Origin: Adhaeribacter aerolatus
GTDB taxonomy: Bacteria; Bacteroidota; Bacteroidia; Cytophagales; Hymenobacteraceae
Length of the DNA stretch: 64,000 nucleotides
Direction: 5' to 3'
Assembly: GCF_007991635.1 (NCBI RefSeq)
Contig: NZ_BJYS01000021.1
Span: 1-64,000 of the forward strand
Below, in pieces: positions 9,727-19,353 of the stretch (position 1 is its first letter; each line of letters opens with the position of its first letter). The position numbers and the translations under genes were made by a program. The notes under the pieces are model-generated. The model had not been told where the DNA came from and ran no database searches. It saw nothing but the letters and a program-made list of their open reading frames with translations.

Positions 9727-12428
9727 GTTGTTTCTTGTTTAAAGATTTGGGCCCAGGCGGGTATTTCTTCGTAGGGCACGCCCGGTAAACCCAGGGGTAA
9801 ACCGGCGGTGCCTTTGGTTATATCATCATTAATTTTTACCGGCAACCGGAAAATCTGCTTATTCACCGCAAACTCCAGAACCTTACCTGCTTCCAGCTGG
9901 AATGCTCTAGCATCCTCGGTGCAAATGGCCACATAAGGATCCGGCGCTCTTTCGGCAATACCCGGCGAGATAATACTCAGTTCTTCGCTGCCAAAAATAT
10001 GGTAAAGGGGCACCAGAAATAAATGATGGTGCAGCGGTTTAAAATCTTCCGGCACTTCGGCATAATAATGGAAACTTGCCCCAGGCTGATTTATTAACCG
10101 GACACCGGGGTCGCCGTGGCGCAGGTGCCCGCCTACTTCTTCCTGGTATTTATGAACCGACTGCATGGAGTTCCAACCCGGCGACCAGAAAAAAGGAATA
10201 ATAGAGGAAGGGGGCTGTCCGCGGTAGCCTTCCATGGTAAACGATAAGGGAGCATCCGGATCTTCGGGTGGTTTGGGTTCGCTTACGTTATGGTTGGCCA
10301 GCATGGCGGTGCGGCCGCTGTAACGGTGCGACTCACGGGGTATTTTCTGCCCGGCAATCCGGAATCCGGCGGGTGGCGCTACTGCTTCCAGGCCTTTAAA
10401 TTGCTGGTCGGCTTCTGCCAGGGCTGCCGTTATATCATCCAGGTTTTCCCAGTTGGTCAGGCTGGGATTACGCAAAGCTTTGCCTATCTGAATTAACCAG
10501 CGCCAGCTTTCCTGAATATCTTCAGGATTAGGATATACCTGGTAAAACCGCTGGGCCCGGCCTTCATTGTTTACCAGCGTGCCATCGGCCTCGGCAAAGG
10601 TACCGGCCGGTAAAACAATGGTGGCTTTATCGGTGGTGGCTTGGTGCAGGTGGTCCAGTACAATTACCTGTTTGGCTTTAGCCAGAAAATTTTCCACTAC
10701 GCTTTTATCGGCAACCCGGTAAAGATTATTTTCCAGGATGATGACCGCATCGGCATAGTTGTTCTGAATGGCTTCGAAAGCCGACTCCAGTTTGTGGCCG
10801 CCCAGCATGGCTAATCCCAGGCTGTTGCACTCGGGTACCGTTAACATAATGCCGGTTCCGCCATTTTTTTCGGCTAAAGCAGCGGCTATGTTGGCAGCAG
10901 CTTTGAGTACGGCTTCGCTGCCACTGGAGCAACCCGAAATAATTAATGGTTTTTTGGCCGCCAGCAAAGCCTGGCTTATCTGATGAGCCATGGCCTGTTC
11001 CTCTTCCAAAAGATGCAGTACCGCCGGCGATTGCTGGCTGATTAAACTGGCAACGGAAAAACCCAGGCGGGCAATCGCATCCGGCGAAGCGTGGCAGATA
11101 GCGGTGGCTACTTCATCGAGCTTGGTAGCCGCTATGGAGGCAATAAACAAGGGACCGGTCTGATCCTGCACCAACTCCCGGGCGGCAGCATCCTGCCACA
11201 GCGGAATGGAAGCCTGCACCACCTGTTCCAGGGGCTTTTGCCGTACCGACTGCCTGACGAATAGGGCCAGCATGGGTGCGGTATTGGTCAGGTCTTCGCC
11301 CAGAATAAAAACAGCATCGGCCGATTCCGCTTCCCGCATGCTAATTACCCGTGCCGGGGTGTCCTGTAATATTTTCAGACTTAAATCAACCAAGTCATGA
11401 TCGTTCTCCGATTCGCCCACGTGAAAGTTTTCTTCGCCCACCAAAGCTTTCAGGGCAAAGTTCGATTCGAGGGAAGCCCGCGGAGAGCCAATGCCAATTA
11501 TCCGTGCCTGCCTTAATTCACCCCATATTTCCTGTAGCGCAACATCTTTGGTAACTGCTTCGGGGAGGTGGGTGCGTACTAGCGCTTTCCGGATGCGCGC
11601 TGGGCTGTTTACAAATTCATAACCAAAACGCCCGCGGTCGCAAATAAAATACCCGTTTACTTCGCCGTTGTACCGGCTGGTTATTTGCCGCAGCGAACCG
11701 TAACGCTCACCAGCCGAAATATTACAACCCAGGCTACAATGCTGGCACACCGAGGGAGCCATAGTTAAATCCCACTTGCGGGTATAATGCTGTTTCAGGG
11801 TTTTATCGGTGAACACTCCGGTGGGGCAGACCTCGGCCAGGTTGCCGCTGAACTCATTTTCCAAAACGCCGTTTTCGTGGCGGCCAAAGTACACGTGGTT
11901 ATGGGCGGCAAACACGTCCAGGTCGTGGCCGCCGGCATAATCTTTATAAAACCGCACGCACCGGTAGCACTGGATGCAGCGGTTCATTTCGTGGTTCAGG
12001 AACGGTCCTAAATATTGATTCTGGTAGGTGCGTTTTTTGTACTCGTAGCGCCGGTAATTGTGGCCGGTCATTACGGTCATGTCCTGTAAATGGCAAGAAC
12101 CACCTTCGTCGCAAACGGCGCAATCGTGCGGATGGTTGGTCATGAGCCACTCGATAACGTGCTCCCGGAACTCCTTCGCCTCCGGCTCATCCACGGAGAG
12201 CCGGATATTATCCCGCACCGGTTCCATGCACGACATAATCAGCCGGCCTTTGGTATCGTCTTCGTCTTTAAAAACTTTTACCGCGCACTGGCGGCAAGCT
12301 CCCACCGAGCCCATGGCCGGGTGCCAGCAGAAATAGGGAAGATTAATGCCCAGCGTGAGGCAGGCCTCCAGTAAATTTTTGCCAGGTTTTACCTCGTAGG
12401 GTACATTATCAATATAAATAGTAGCCAT
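9696..12428 (-). CDS. nuoG: NADH-quinone oxidoreductase subunit G, E. coli-like
   Basis: The large iron-sulfur subunit of the peripheral arm, 910 residues (E. coli 908). The N-terminal 2Fe-2S domain has C34, C45, C48 and C67. Next come the His/Cys-ligated cluster ([14 protein letters not shown]) and a 4Fe-4S motif (CIQCYRC with a downstream CPTGVF). A further CxxCxxxC motif ([18 protein letters not shown]) plus a later Cys in [11 protein letters not shown] would bind the extra cluster N7, which is absent from many complex I enzymes. The rest is a molybdopterin-oxidoreductase-like domain without an obvious cofactor role. Size and the N7 ligands point to the E. coli-type subunit. Confidence 0.96.
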   Translation of the reverse strand: MATIYIDNVPYEVKPGKNLLEACLTLGINLPYFCWHPAMGSVGACRQCAVKVFKDEDDTKGRLIMSCMEPVRDNIRLSVDEPEAKEFREHVIEWLMTNHPHDCAVCDEGGSCHLQDMTVMTGHNYRRYEYKKRTYQNQYLGPFLNHEMNRCIQCYRCVRFYKDYAGGHDLDVFAAHNHVYFGRHENGVLENEFSGNLAEVCPTGVFTDKTLKQHYTRKWDLTMAPSVCQHCSLGCNISAGERYGSLRQITSRYNGEVNGYFICDRGRFGYEFVNSPARIRKALVRTHLPEAVTKDVALQEIWGELRQARIIGIGSPRASLESNFALKALVGEENFHVGESENDHDLVDLSLKILQDTPARVISMREAESADAVFILGEDLTNTAPMLALFVRQSVRQKPLEQVVQASIPLWQDAAARELVQDQTGPLFIASIAATKLDEVATAICHASPDAIARLGFSVASLISQQSPAVLHLLEEEQAMAHQISQALLAAKKPLIISGCSSGSEAVLKAAANIAAALAEKNGGTGIMLTVPECNSLGLAMLGGHKLESAFEAIQNNYADAVIILENNLYRVADKSVVENFLAKAKQVIVLDHLHQATTDKATIVLPAGTFAEADGTLVNNEGRAQRFYQVYPNPEDIQESWRWLIQIGKALRNPSLTNWENLDDITAALAEADQQFKGLEAVAPPAGFRIAGQKIPRESHRYSGRTAMLANHNVSEPKPPEDPDAPLSFTMEGYRGQPPSSIIPFFWSPGWNSMQSVHKYQEEVGGHLRHGDPGVRLINQPGASFHYYAEVPEDFKPLHHHLFLVPLYHIFGSEELSIISPGIAERAPDPYVAICTEDARAFQLEAGKVLEFAVNKQIFRLPVKINDDITKGTAGLPLGLPGVPYEEIPAWAQIFKQETTWKHQPQIIS

Positions 12429-12431
12429 TGC

Positions 12432-13706
12432 CTACTTCCAGGGACATTGTTTTTCGTTGATGTGCCGTTCAAAATCCTCCCCGAAATATTTCAGGGCGCT
12501 CTGCAGGGGTTCCATTGCTCCGGGGGCCAGCGCACAAAATGTGTTGCCGGGGCCTAAAGCTTTGGTATGAAAATTAAGTAACTGTATGTCTTCGGGTTTA
12601 CCTTCGCCGCGGTCCAGCGAAAGCAATATTTTTTCTACCCAGGGCAGTCCTTCGCGGCACGGGGTACAAAAGCCGCAGGATTCCTGCGCGAAAAAGTGCT
12701 GCAGGTTGTGCACAAAGCCCACGGGGCAGGTGTGATCGTCGAGGATAATCATGGTGCCGGTACCCATGCGGCTGCCGACGGCGGCAATGGACGGATAATC
12801 CATCGGCGTATCGAGGTGCTCTTCCACAAGGAAATCGGTGGAGGCGCCGCCCGGCAAGGCACCTTTAAAACGGTAGCCATTCTTCATGCCGCCGGCGTAT
12901 TCTTCTATCAGTTCCCGCACCGTAACACCCATGGGTAATTCCCAGGCACCCGGTTTATTTACTTTGCCGCTGACGCCGTAAATTTTGGTGCCCGCATCGC
13001 CGGTGCGGCTTAAGCCTTTAAACCAGGCCGCGCCGTTATTTACAATGTGGGGCAAACAGCAAAGGGTTTCTACATTGTTTACAATAGTGGGTTTGCCAAA
13101 TAAACCGCTTACCTGCGGAAAGGGTGGTTTGGCCCGGGGCGTGGCCCGTTTGCCTTCCAGGGCATTTAACAAAGCAGTTTCTTCGCCGCACATGTAACGG
13201 CCAACACCGGTATGCAGGTGCATTTCCAGGCTGTAGCCCGATCCCAGAATATTCTGGCCCAGGTAACCGGCCGCATAAGCTTCGTTTATGGCTTTCGTAA
13301 TTTCCTGGGCAGCCTTCTTGTAGGCCCAGCGCAGAAAAACGTAGGAAATATCGGCCTGAATGGCGTAAGAGGCTACAATCATGCCCTCGATTAACTGGTG
13401 CGGATTGCCTTCTAATAAAATGCGGTCTTTAAATGTGCCGGGCTCCATTTCGTCGGCATTGGCTACTAAATATTTCGGCCGCGGTACCTCCGGCCCCATG
13501 GGTACAAAGCTCCATTTTAACCCCGTATTAAAGCCCGCCCCGCCGCGCCCCCGCAAATTAGAGTCCTTCACCAGGTTGGTTACACCTTCCGGGGTTAGTT
13601 CTTTTAATATTTTATGTACCGCCCGGTAGCCACCCACCTGCTCATACTCTTTTAAGCTGAGCGGTTTTCGGTCGGGGGTAATATGTTGGGTCAGGGGCTT
13701 TTCCAT
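12432..13706 (-). CDS. nuoF: NADH-quinone oxidoreductase subunit F (NADH/FMN-binding)
   Basis: The subunit that binds NADH and FMN and passes electrons to cluster N3, where NADH oxidation begins. It has 424 residues. The glycine-rich nucleotide site GRGGAGFNTGLKW is at about residues 53-65, the YMCGEETALLNALEG segment is present, and the 4Fe-4S ligands appear as ESCGFCTPCREG at about 342-353 with a later Cys in NTFCALAPGA. It lies 3 bases upstream of nuoG. The assignment is secure. Confidence 0.97.
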   Translation of the reverse strand: MEKPLTQHITPDRKPLSLKEYEQVGGYRAVHKILKELTPEGVTNLVKDSNLRGRGGAGFNTGLKWSFVPMGPEVPRPKYLVANADEMEPGTFKDRILLEGNPHQLIEGMIVASYAIQADISYVFLRWAYKKAAQEITKAINEAYAAGYLGQNILGSGYSLEMHLHTGVGRYMCGEETALLNALEGKRATPRAKPPFPQVSGLFGKPTIVNNVETLCCLPHIVNNGAAWFKGLSRTGDAGTKIYGVSGKVNKPGAWELPMGVTVRELIEEYAGGMKNGYRFKGALPGGASTDFLVEEHLDTPMDYPSIAAVGSRMGTGTMIILDDHTCPVGFVHNLQHFFAQESCGFCTPCREGLPWVEKILLSLDRGEGKPEDIQLLNFHTKALGPGNTFCALAPGAMEPLQSALKYFGEDFERHINEKQCPWK

Positions 13707-13739
13707 AGGTCAGGAGCCTGGGCTTTATTTATTCTCGTT

Positions 13740-14204
13740 CTAATTATATCTGCTTAATATTTCGTCTAATTCCTCGGGCGTAACATTCTGGTACAAATCG
13801 GGGCCCACCATCAGGGCCGGGGCGCAATCGCAGGTGCCCAGGCATACATTGGGCAGCAGCGTGAAGCGGCCGTCGGGCGTGGTTTGGCCGTATTTAATGC
13901 CCAGCTTTTGCATCAGGTGCTCCCGTATTTTTTCGTAACCCATTACCCAGCAGCTGATGCTGTCGCAGAGCAGAATCACGTGCCGGCCCACCGGTTGCCG
14001 GAAAATAAGGTTATAAAAGGTTGCCACGCTGTCCAGTTCCTCCGCCGAAACACCCAGGAAAGCGGCAGTATCTTTCAAGGACTCGTCGGATACCCAGCCC
14101 CGGTGCTGCTGCACAATTTTCAGGGCTTCAATACCAGCTGCCTTCCGGACCGGCACCAAACTGATTTCATGCTCTATCTGGGATACTTCTTCGGCGGTTA
14201 ACAT
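13740..14204 (-). CDS. nuoE: NADH-quinone oxidoreductase subunit E (2Fe-2S)
   Basis: A thioredoxin-like 2Fe-2S subunit of the NADH-oxidising module, 154 residues. Cluster N1a ligands are C80, C85, C121 and C125 (CDSISC and CLGTC). The N-terminal helical domain contains the usual ALKIVQQHRGWVSDESL segment. The ATG at 14204 is preceded by T/A-rich sequence and then an 8-base tandem repeat. No Shine-Dalgarno sequence is visible, so the translation signal sits directly beside repeat DNA. Confidence 0.96.
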   Translation of the reverse strand: MLTAEEVSQIEHEISLVPVRKAAGIEALKIVQQHRGWVSDESLKDTAAFLGVSAEELDSVATFYNLIFRQPVGRHVILLCDSISCWVMGYEKIREHLMQKLGIKYGQTTPDGRFTLLPNVCLGTCDCAPALMVGPDLYQNVTPEELDEILSRYN

Positions 14205-14210
14205 TTTTTT

Positions 14211-14272
14211 ATTGTTGAATTGTTGAATTGTTGAATTGTTGAATTGTTGAATTGTTGAATTGTTGAATTGTT
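14211..14272. repeat. 8-bp tandem repeat (ATTGTTGA)n upstream of nuoE
   Basis: The unit ATTGTTGA repeats 7.75 times without a mismatch over 62 bases, beginning 6 bases upstream of the nuoE start codon. The unit length is not a multiple of three, but the array is outside coding sequence. On the minus strand it reads as A/C-rich (TCAACAAT)n and forms most of the 123-base nuoCD-nuoE spacer. Slipped-strand changes would alter the spacing of the nuoE leader. Confidence 0.9.
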
Positions 14273-14327
14273 CTTTTTAGCAGTCCTTTTTATTTTTGGT
14301 TTAAGAGTGCTTTTTATATCAATTAAA

Positions 14328-16079
14328 TTATCGGTCGATATCGGCTAGCACGTAGTCCATGGCACCGAGTATGGATAGTAAATCGGCCACGGTATAGCCG
14401 CGGGTGATATAGGGCAGCATTTGCATGTGCGGGAAGGATGGGGTGCGAATCCGGGCCCGGTAAGGCGAGGTATTGCCATCGCTGATTAAATAATAACTGT
14501 TGGCGCCTTTGGTAGCTTCGATGCAACTCATGGCTTCCCCGGCCGGAATAACCGGCCCCCAGCTTACATTTAAAAAGTGGGTAATGAGGGTTTCAATATC
14601 CTGCATCGTGTGTTTTTTCAGGGGGGGGGTAGTAAGCGGATGGTCGGCTTTATAAGGACCTTCGGGCATGTGTTTCAGGCATTGCTCGATGATGCGCAGG
14701 CTTTGCCGCATTTCTTCTACCCGCACCAGCGCTCTATCATAGCAATCGCCGTTCTGGCCGGTAGGAATATCAAAATCGAAGAATTCGTAACCGGAGTAAG
14801 GGCGTTTTTTACGGAAATCCCAGTCGGAGCCGCAGGCCCGCAGGTTAGCGCCGGTTACGCCCCATTCAATGGCTTCCTCCAGGGTAAAAATGCCAATGCC
14901 TTTGGTGCGGGCTTTAAACAGGCTGTTTTTTAATACCATGGCATCGTACTCTTTCAGCCGTTTCGGGAAATAATCCAGGAAGCTTTGCACCAAAGTTTCC
15001 CAGCCTTTGGGCAAATCTTGCGACAGGCCGCCAATCCGGAACCAGTTGGGGTGCATGCGCCCGCCGCAAACCGCTTCTACTACCTGAAATACTTTTTCGC
15101 GGTCGGAGAACATGTAGAAAACGGGGGAGAGCTGGCCTAAATCCTGGGCAAAGGTACCGTACCAAACCAGGTGACTGGCAATCCGGAAGAATTCGCACAT
15201 CATTACCCGGATTACTTTTACCCGTTCCGGCACTTCAATGCCGGCCAGTTTCTCCACGGCCAATAAATAAGCCAGGTTGTTCATGACGCCACCCAGATAA
15301 TCTACCCGGTCGGTGTAAGGAATGTAGGTATGCCAGGATTGACGTTCGCCCATTTTTTCGGCACCCCGGTGGTGGAAGCCAATTTCCGGTACCGCATCCA
15401 CAATATCTTCGCCGTCTAGCTGCAGAATAATGCGCAGTACGCCGTGGGTGCCGGGGTGCTGCGGCCCAATATTCATAAACATGAAATCGCTGTCTTCGCT
15501 CTGGCGCTCCAAACCCCACTCTTCGGGCTTAAATAATAAAGCTTCCTGTTCGCGGTCTTCTTTTTCATCCCACAACCGGAATGGTCCCATTTCAGTAGCG
15601 CGGGCAGGGTGTTCTTTGCGGAGCGGGTGGCCTTCCCAGGTGCGGGGCATTAGGATGCGGGCCAGGTGCGGGTGCCCTTCGAATTTAATACCGAATAAAT
15701 CGAATACTTCGCGCTCGTACCAGTTGGCATTAGCCCATAAACTGGTAATACTGGGAGCCGACGGATATTCCCCGAACAAACCAACTTTAATTCGGATAAA
15801 GCAATTGCCGGTGTAAGAAAAAAGGTGGTAAACCAAGGTAAAGTCCGCCTGCGGTACGTGGTTGGTGCTCCGGTTACGGGTTCTTTCATCTACCGCGGTT
15901 AAATCGTAGAGAAAAGTAAAAGGACTGAATATTTCGTATTTCAGGTACCGGAGAATTTTTTGCACCTGGCCCAAAGGAATCCAGAGGGTGAGGATTTCAT
16001 CCTTGGTGGTCTGTTCGGTGAAAGTAGCATCACTAAAACGCGACTGCAATTGCTCCAATATAACACGGTTACTTTTCAT
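14328..16079 (-). CDS. nuoCD: NADH-quinone oxidoreductase subunit C/D fusion
   Basis: A fused peripheral-arm subunit of 583 residues. The first roughly 175 residues are NuoC ([20 protein letters not shown], residues about 120-140). After a charged linker of about 30 residues, NuoD begins at about residue 205 with [14 protein letters not shown], the quinone-site loop that includes the conserved His. NuoD continues to the C-terminal [12 protein letters not shown]. The fusion is characteristic of the enterobacterial type of complex I, while many other bacteria keep nuoC and nuoD apart. A run of nine G (14621-14629, reading TPPL on the coding strand) lies within the reading frame. Confidence 0.97.
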   Translation of the reverse strand: MKSNRVILEQLQSRFSDATFTEQTTKDEILTLWIPLGQVQKILRYLKYEIFSPFTFLYDLTAVDERTRNRSTNHVPQADFTLVYHLFSYTGNCFIRIKVGLFGEYPSAPSITSLWANANWYEREVFDLFGIKFEGHPHLARILMPRTWEGHPLRKEHPARATEMGPFRLWDEKEDREQEALLFKPEEWGLERQSEDSDFMFMNIGPQHPGTHGVLRIILQLDGEDIVDAVPEIGFHHRGAEKMGERQSWHTYIPYTDRVDYLGGVMNNLAYLLAVEKLAGIEVPERVKVIRVMMCEFFRIASHLVWYGTFAQDLGQLSPVFYMFSDREKVFQVVEAVCGGRMHPNWFRIGGLSQDLPKGWETLVQSFLDYFPKRLKEYDAMVLKNSLFKARTKGIGIFTLEEAIEWGVTGANLRACGSDWDFRKKRPYSGYEFFDFDIPTGQNGDCYDRALVRVEEMRQSLRIIEQCLKHMPEGPYKADHPLTTPPLKKHTMQDIETLITHFLNVSWGPVIPAGEAMSCIEATKGANSYYLISDGNTSPYRARIRTPSFPHMQMLPYITRGYTVADLLSILGAMDYVLADIDR

Positions 16080-16432
16080 GTTCCGGAGTCCTTTCGGGCT
16101 TTATCTTTTCTCTGATTTTTCTATAAAGTCATGTGGCGGTTTGAGGTATTTCCGTTGGTTCCAATAGCTTTTAATTAGCTATAATTTGTCTTTCTATGTT
16201 GCCGTGGCAGAATTATTATTCCCAGCTTCTAATTTTATTTTTGTACAGGCTATCGCAAGCGTTCCGCTCGTGATAGTTAATGCAAGAATTAATTATTTTA
16301 TTAGGAAAATATATTGGTCTACCCGGTTAAAACCAGTTGAATCTTGGACATAACCAGGAAGCTCGCCGCTGTAATATTTCGGCGCTAATATTTTAAAAGA
16401 ATATTTATATTAAAATCTGGTGTAAGCCTTGA
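16080..16432. other. 353-bp non-coding gap inside the nuo cluster
   Basis: No gene was found between nuoCD and the VOC gene. The stretch is AT-rich and contains one clear hairpin (16250-16276), listed separately. Promoter elements for a separate nuoCD-N transcript could lie here, but I cannot point to a convincing pair of boxes. Confidence 0.6.
16250..16276. repeat. Imperfect palindrome in the nuoCD upstream gap
   Basis: Twelve-base arms, CTATCGCAAGCG and CGCTCGTGATAG, pair at 10 of 12 positions around a TTC loop. There is no U-rich tail on either side, so it does not look like a classical terminator. It may be a REP-like palindrome or an RNA hairpin in the leader of nuoCD. Confidence 0.5.
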
Positions 16433-16954
16433 TTAAACCTGAACTACTCCATCCTTTAATTGCCTTACAAACTCAACTCCGGCATTGGTAACGCCAATTA
16501 TTTCAGTAGCAACCCCAATTTCTTTATAAGTGTCAAAGTAGGCTACTTTAGCCACCGGCAGGGTTAAACCTTGAATTACAGAATAGCCTTTATTACTTAA
16601 TTCCGAAACAGCTTTATTGAATCCCTCTTCTAATACTGTAAAAGCAATATGCTGTACGCCCCCTTCCGGATGTTTTTCGAGGAAATCCTGGTAAATACTT
16701 TGACCAGAAACCGGTTGAATTAACTCCAGAAGAGTATCACCTGAATATGCCATATAAAGATGAAAAGTATAGTTTCCCGGTTTCCCTTTATAAGTACCTT
16801 CTGTTTCTTCTGCTCGGATGTTTTCCATCTTCGCAAAGTTTAATACTCCTAAAACTTCTCTAAAAAACTTTTCTGAAGCTAGAATATCTTTTACTACCCA
16901 AGCAATTTGACTGAATCGTGAACCGAAAGTTGTGGTTTCTACATGTTTTTCCAT
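16433..16954 (-). CDS. VOC (glyoxalase/epimerase-like) family protein inside the nuo cluster
   Basis: A 173-residue protein with the vicinal-oxygen-chelate fold. It opens with FSQIAWVVKDILASEKFFREVLGV, the typical first beta-alpha unit, and has a second half with GGVQHIAFTVLEEGFNKAV. Potential metal ligands include the His in QHIAF and the Glu in LLELIQP and ATEIIG. The fold is shared by glyoxalase I, methylmalonyl-CoA epimerase and dioxygenases, so the substrate cannot be named. It lies between nuoB (71 bases upstream) and nuoCD (353 bases downstream) on the same strand. No VOC protein is a known complex I subunit, so the position is unexpected. Confidence 0.85.
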   Translation of the reverse strand: MEKHVETTTFGSRFSQIAWVVKDILASEKFFREVLGVLNFAKMENIRAEETEGTYKGKPGNYTFHLYMAYSGDTLLELIQPVSGQSIYQDFLEKHPEGGVQHIAFTVLEEGFNKAVSELSNKGYSVIQGLTLPVAKVAYFDTYKEIGVATEIIGVTNAGVEFVRQLKDGVVQV

Positions 16955-17025
16955 AAATAATCTTTATGTTGAAAAATGTTTACAGTTAGTTCTATGTCAC
17001 AACTTTAAAGTTCAATATGAATCTG

Positions 17026-17664
17026 TTATACTTCATCAGGTGAGCGGAATTCGGTCATTTGCTGCCTGTATTCCTCTTTTCGGGCTTTTACATCTATTTT
17101 CTCCGGCCTAATAATCCCCTGTTCCCCTACGGTCCAACTAAGCGGCCTTTTTTCTTTACCCACCGATTCCGACAACAGTACCAAACCTTCCATAAAAGCA
17201 TCGGGGCGGGGTGGGCAGCCCGGTACATACAAATCAACGGGTAAAAATTTATCAACACCCTGCACCACACTATATATATCGTACATGCCGCCGGAGTTGG
17301 CGCAGGAACCCATCGAAATAACCCAGCGGGGCTCCATCATTTGCTCGTGCAGCCTTTTAATAATGGGCGCCATTTTTATAAATACCGTACCCGCAATAAT
17401 CATCACGTCGGCTTCGCGGGGAGTACCCCGGATTACTTCGGCGCCAAAACGGGCCAAATCGTATTTAGGCGTCATGCTGGTGGCCATTTCCACAAAGCAG
17501 CAGGATAACCCAAAGTGAAAGGGCCACATCGAATTTTTCCGGCCCCAGGCTACCAAGCTTTGTACCGAACTCAGCATGATGCTTTGTTGTACGGTTTCCT
17601 CAAAAGACCCGGTACCTTTTACCGTATTGGCCGGAGTATCGGGTTTACTTAGCCACCATTTCAT
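17026..17664 (-). CDS. nuoB: NADH-quinone oxidoreductase subunit B
   Basis: Carries the terminal cluster N2 that reduces quinone. It has 212 residues. The four N2 ligands are C55 and C56 (adjacent, in GLSCCFVEM), C121 (MGSCANSGG) and C150 (PGCPPRPDA). The ATG lies 20 bases inside nuoA, so translation is probably coupled. The C-terminal part is basic and lacks further motifs. The assignment is secure. Confidence 0.97.
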   Translation of the reverse strand: MKWWLSKPDTPANTVKGTGSFEETVQQSIMLSSVQSLVAWGRKNSMWPFHFGLSCCFVEMATSMTPKYDLARFGAEVIRGTPREADVMIIAGTVFIKMAPIIKRLHEQMMEPRWVISMGSCANSGGMYDIYSVVQGVDKFLPVDLYVPGCPPRPDAFMEGLVLLSESVGKEKRPLSWTVGEQGIIRPEKIDVKARKEEYRQQMTEFRSPDEV

Positions 17665-18091
17665 GCGGTTTGTCTTTAAGGGTTAGCTTCTTGTAGGCTT
17701 GCAATATTTTCTGGCCGTCCGGGCCAAAATCCAGGGCTCCGTTGCGCCATTCGTATATTAGCACCACTACCAAAATAGCAATAAATACCAGCACCCCAAT
17801 GTAGCCGTACCAGCCCAGTTCCTGAAAAGCAATGGCCCAGGACAAGATAAAAACCGTTTCGACATCGAAGATGACGAAGAGCATGGCTATGAGGTAAAAC
17901 TGCGAGGAAAAGCGGAGACGTGCCGAGCCGGTACTGACAATGCCGCCTTCGTAAGGTTCGTTGGTAGCTCGTTCGTTATGCCGGCCGCCCAACACATAAG
18001 AAACGATCAAAATAACGCCTACCAGGCTAAAGACAATAGCCGCGTAAAATAATAAAGGCCAAAATAAAGGACTGCTTGTGGTGGTGCTCAA
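17645..18091 (-). CDS. nuoA: NADH-quinone oxidoreductase subunit A (TTG start)
   Basis: A membrane subunit of 148 residues (E. coli 147) with three membrane helices. The conserved loop [18 protein letters not shown] and the acidic helix [10 protein letters not shown] are present. The start must be TTG at 18091. An in-frame stop lies about 13 codons upstream with no ATG or GTG between, and the first internal Met would remove half the protein. A GGGAGG Shine-Dalgarno sequence sits in a hairpin just upstream. It is the first gene of the nuo cluster. Confidence 0.95.
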   Translation of the reverse strand: MSTTTSSPLFWPLLFYAAIVFSLVGVILIVSYVLGGRHNERATNEPYEGGIVSTGSARLRFSSQFYLIAMLFVIFDVETVFILSWAIAFQELGWYGYIGVLVFIAILVVVLIYEWRNGALDFGPDGQKILQAYKKLTLKDKPHEMVAK

Positions 18092-18095
18092 AACA

Positions 18096-18114
18096 GATTC
18101 CCCTCCCGGGAATC
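18096..18114 (-). promoter_or_regulatory. Hairpin presenting the nuoA ribosome binding site
   Basis: On the minus strand, seven-base arms GATTCCC and GGGAATC enclose a five-base loop GGGAG. The loop and the next bases form a purine-rich Shine-Dalgarno sequence (GGGAGG) about ten bases before the nuoA TTG. The palindrome is perfect. Whether it represses or exposes the site is an inference. The geometry puts the anti-SD match mostly in the loop. Confidence 0.55.
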
Positions 18115-18179
18115 GTTTGGATTTTGGTTATATCATAAAAGTGGTAATATATTAAGACACACTGATTTATATAAAATAA

Positions 18180-18620
18180 TCAGCGACCGGAAATATAATG
18201 TTCTAAATCTTCGATAATGATTCTTTGTTCGTCCATAATAAACCGCACCACATCGCCCATCGAAATCAGGCCGGCCAATTCACCTTTTTCTAATACCGGT
18301 AAATGCCGGATGGTGCCGCCGCTGGTGCTGGTCATTATTTTCATACAATCTTCTATGGTGGTATCGGGCGTAACCGTGGCCGGGTGCTCGCTCATGATTT
18401 CTCTTACCAGGGTCTCTTTGGAGGCTTTTCCCCGTAATATAACTTTGCGGGCATAATCGCGTTCGGTAAAAATACCAATAAAATGGCCGTTATCTACTAC
18501 CAGGAGGGCTCCCAGGTTATTTTCAACCATGAGTTCCAGCCCATTAAATACGGTGTCGTTGGGGCTGATGGAAAATACCAGATTTCCTTTTTTTTGTAAA
18601 ATATTTCTAACCTTACTCAT
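18180..18620 (-). CDS. CBS-domain pair protein
   Basis: A cytosolic 146-residue protein made of two CBS motifs. The first (residues about 10-65) contains IGIFTERDYARKVILRGK, and the second (about 75-135) contains LAGLISMGDVVRFIMDE. Such stand-alone CBS pairs usually bind adenine nucleotides and sense energy state. No fused enzymatic or transport domain is present. A strong GGAGGAG ribosome binding site precedes the ATG at 18620. It lies 88 bases upstream of nuoA on the same strand, so co-transcription with complex I is possible. The target is unknown. Confidence 0.88.
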   Translation of the reverse strand: MSKVRNILQKKGNLVFSISPNDTVFNGLELMVENNLGALLVVDNGHFIGIFTERDYARKVILRGKASKETLVREIMSEHPATVTPDTTIEDCMKIMTSTSGGTIRHLPVLEKGELAGLISMGDVVRFIMDEQRIIIEDLEHYISGR

Positions 18621-19353
18621 GCTGCCTCTCCTCCTCGAGAGCTTAAAGTATAAATATTATTGAGGTTGCATATTTCTGCGGTACAAAATCAGGGTGTAGA
18701 AAACGGTTAGTTCAAGATAGTATAATTTTTTTATAAAATGCAAATTTTTCAATAAATAAATATTTTAAGAGAGAAATATAAATAAATAACTGGGTAATAA
18801 AATTTTTGCTTTTAGTTAAAGCCAAGTACGTGTTAACCGCTGGCTGCATTAAATATTCGGCTAGATTCATTTGGGTAATTTTAATAGTTTACAGAAAGTT
18901 TTGTTCCTAATATTTACAAGTAATAAAGGAAAGAAAAAGGAATTAAGTTTATGCTTTTATACATGTTTAGTAAGGAGTTGATATTCTATTAGATTTTAAA
19001 GACTTTCTTTTAAGATTAATAGCGAGCATCAGTTGCTATTTCGATTGATTTTTTTGAATACGTTTAAAATATTTATTATATAAGTTAAGAATATTTAAGG
19101 TTTTAGGTTGCTGAGTTTAAATTTTATATAATATTTATTTCTCTTTGTTTTGATGTTGATATTAATTTATTTTGAAACGAAATAAAAAGAAACAAAAGTT
19201 AATTTTTGGATGCTTAGATGAAAGTGGTTGGAAAGCAAAGACAGGGAGCAAAAGCAAATTCCGGATTTAACAGCTTTAAACCGGCCAGCAGGGGGAAGCT
19301 CCAGGAAAGATTTTCTATTACTATATTTTTAACTTCACTACAAATACTAAACT
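18621..19353. other. 733-bp AT-rich divergent intergenic region
   Basis: No gene was found between the CBS gene (minus) and susC (plus). It is very AT-rich and should hold promoters for both directions. The only match to the Bacteroidota promoter consensus I could place is listed separately (19144-19174). No strong palindromes or tRNA-like structures were seen. Confidence 0.6.
19144..19174 (+). promoter_or_regulatory. Candidate Bacteroidota-type promoter for the first susC
   Basis: TTTG at 19144-19147 and TTATTTTG at 19167-19174 are separated by 19 bases. They match the -33 TTTG / -7 TAnnTTTG pattern with one mismatch. This would give a leader of roughly 170 bases before the ATG at 19354. 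In such AT-rich DNA chance matches are common. Confidence 0.3.

Noticed and set aside
14211-14272. Possible CRISPR array
   Set aside because: It is a head-to-tail 8-base tandem repeat with no spacers and no cas genes nearby.
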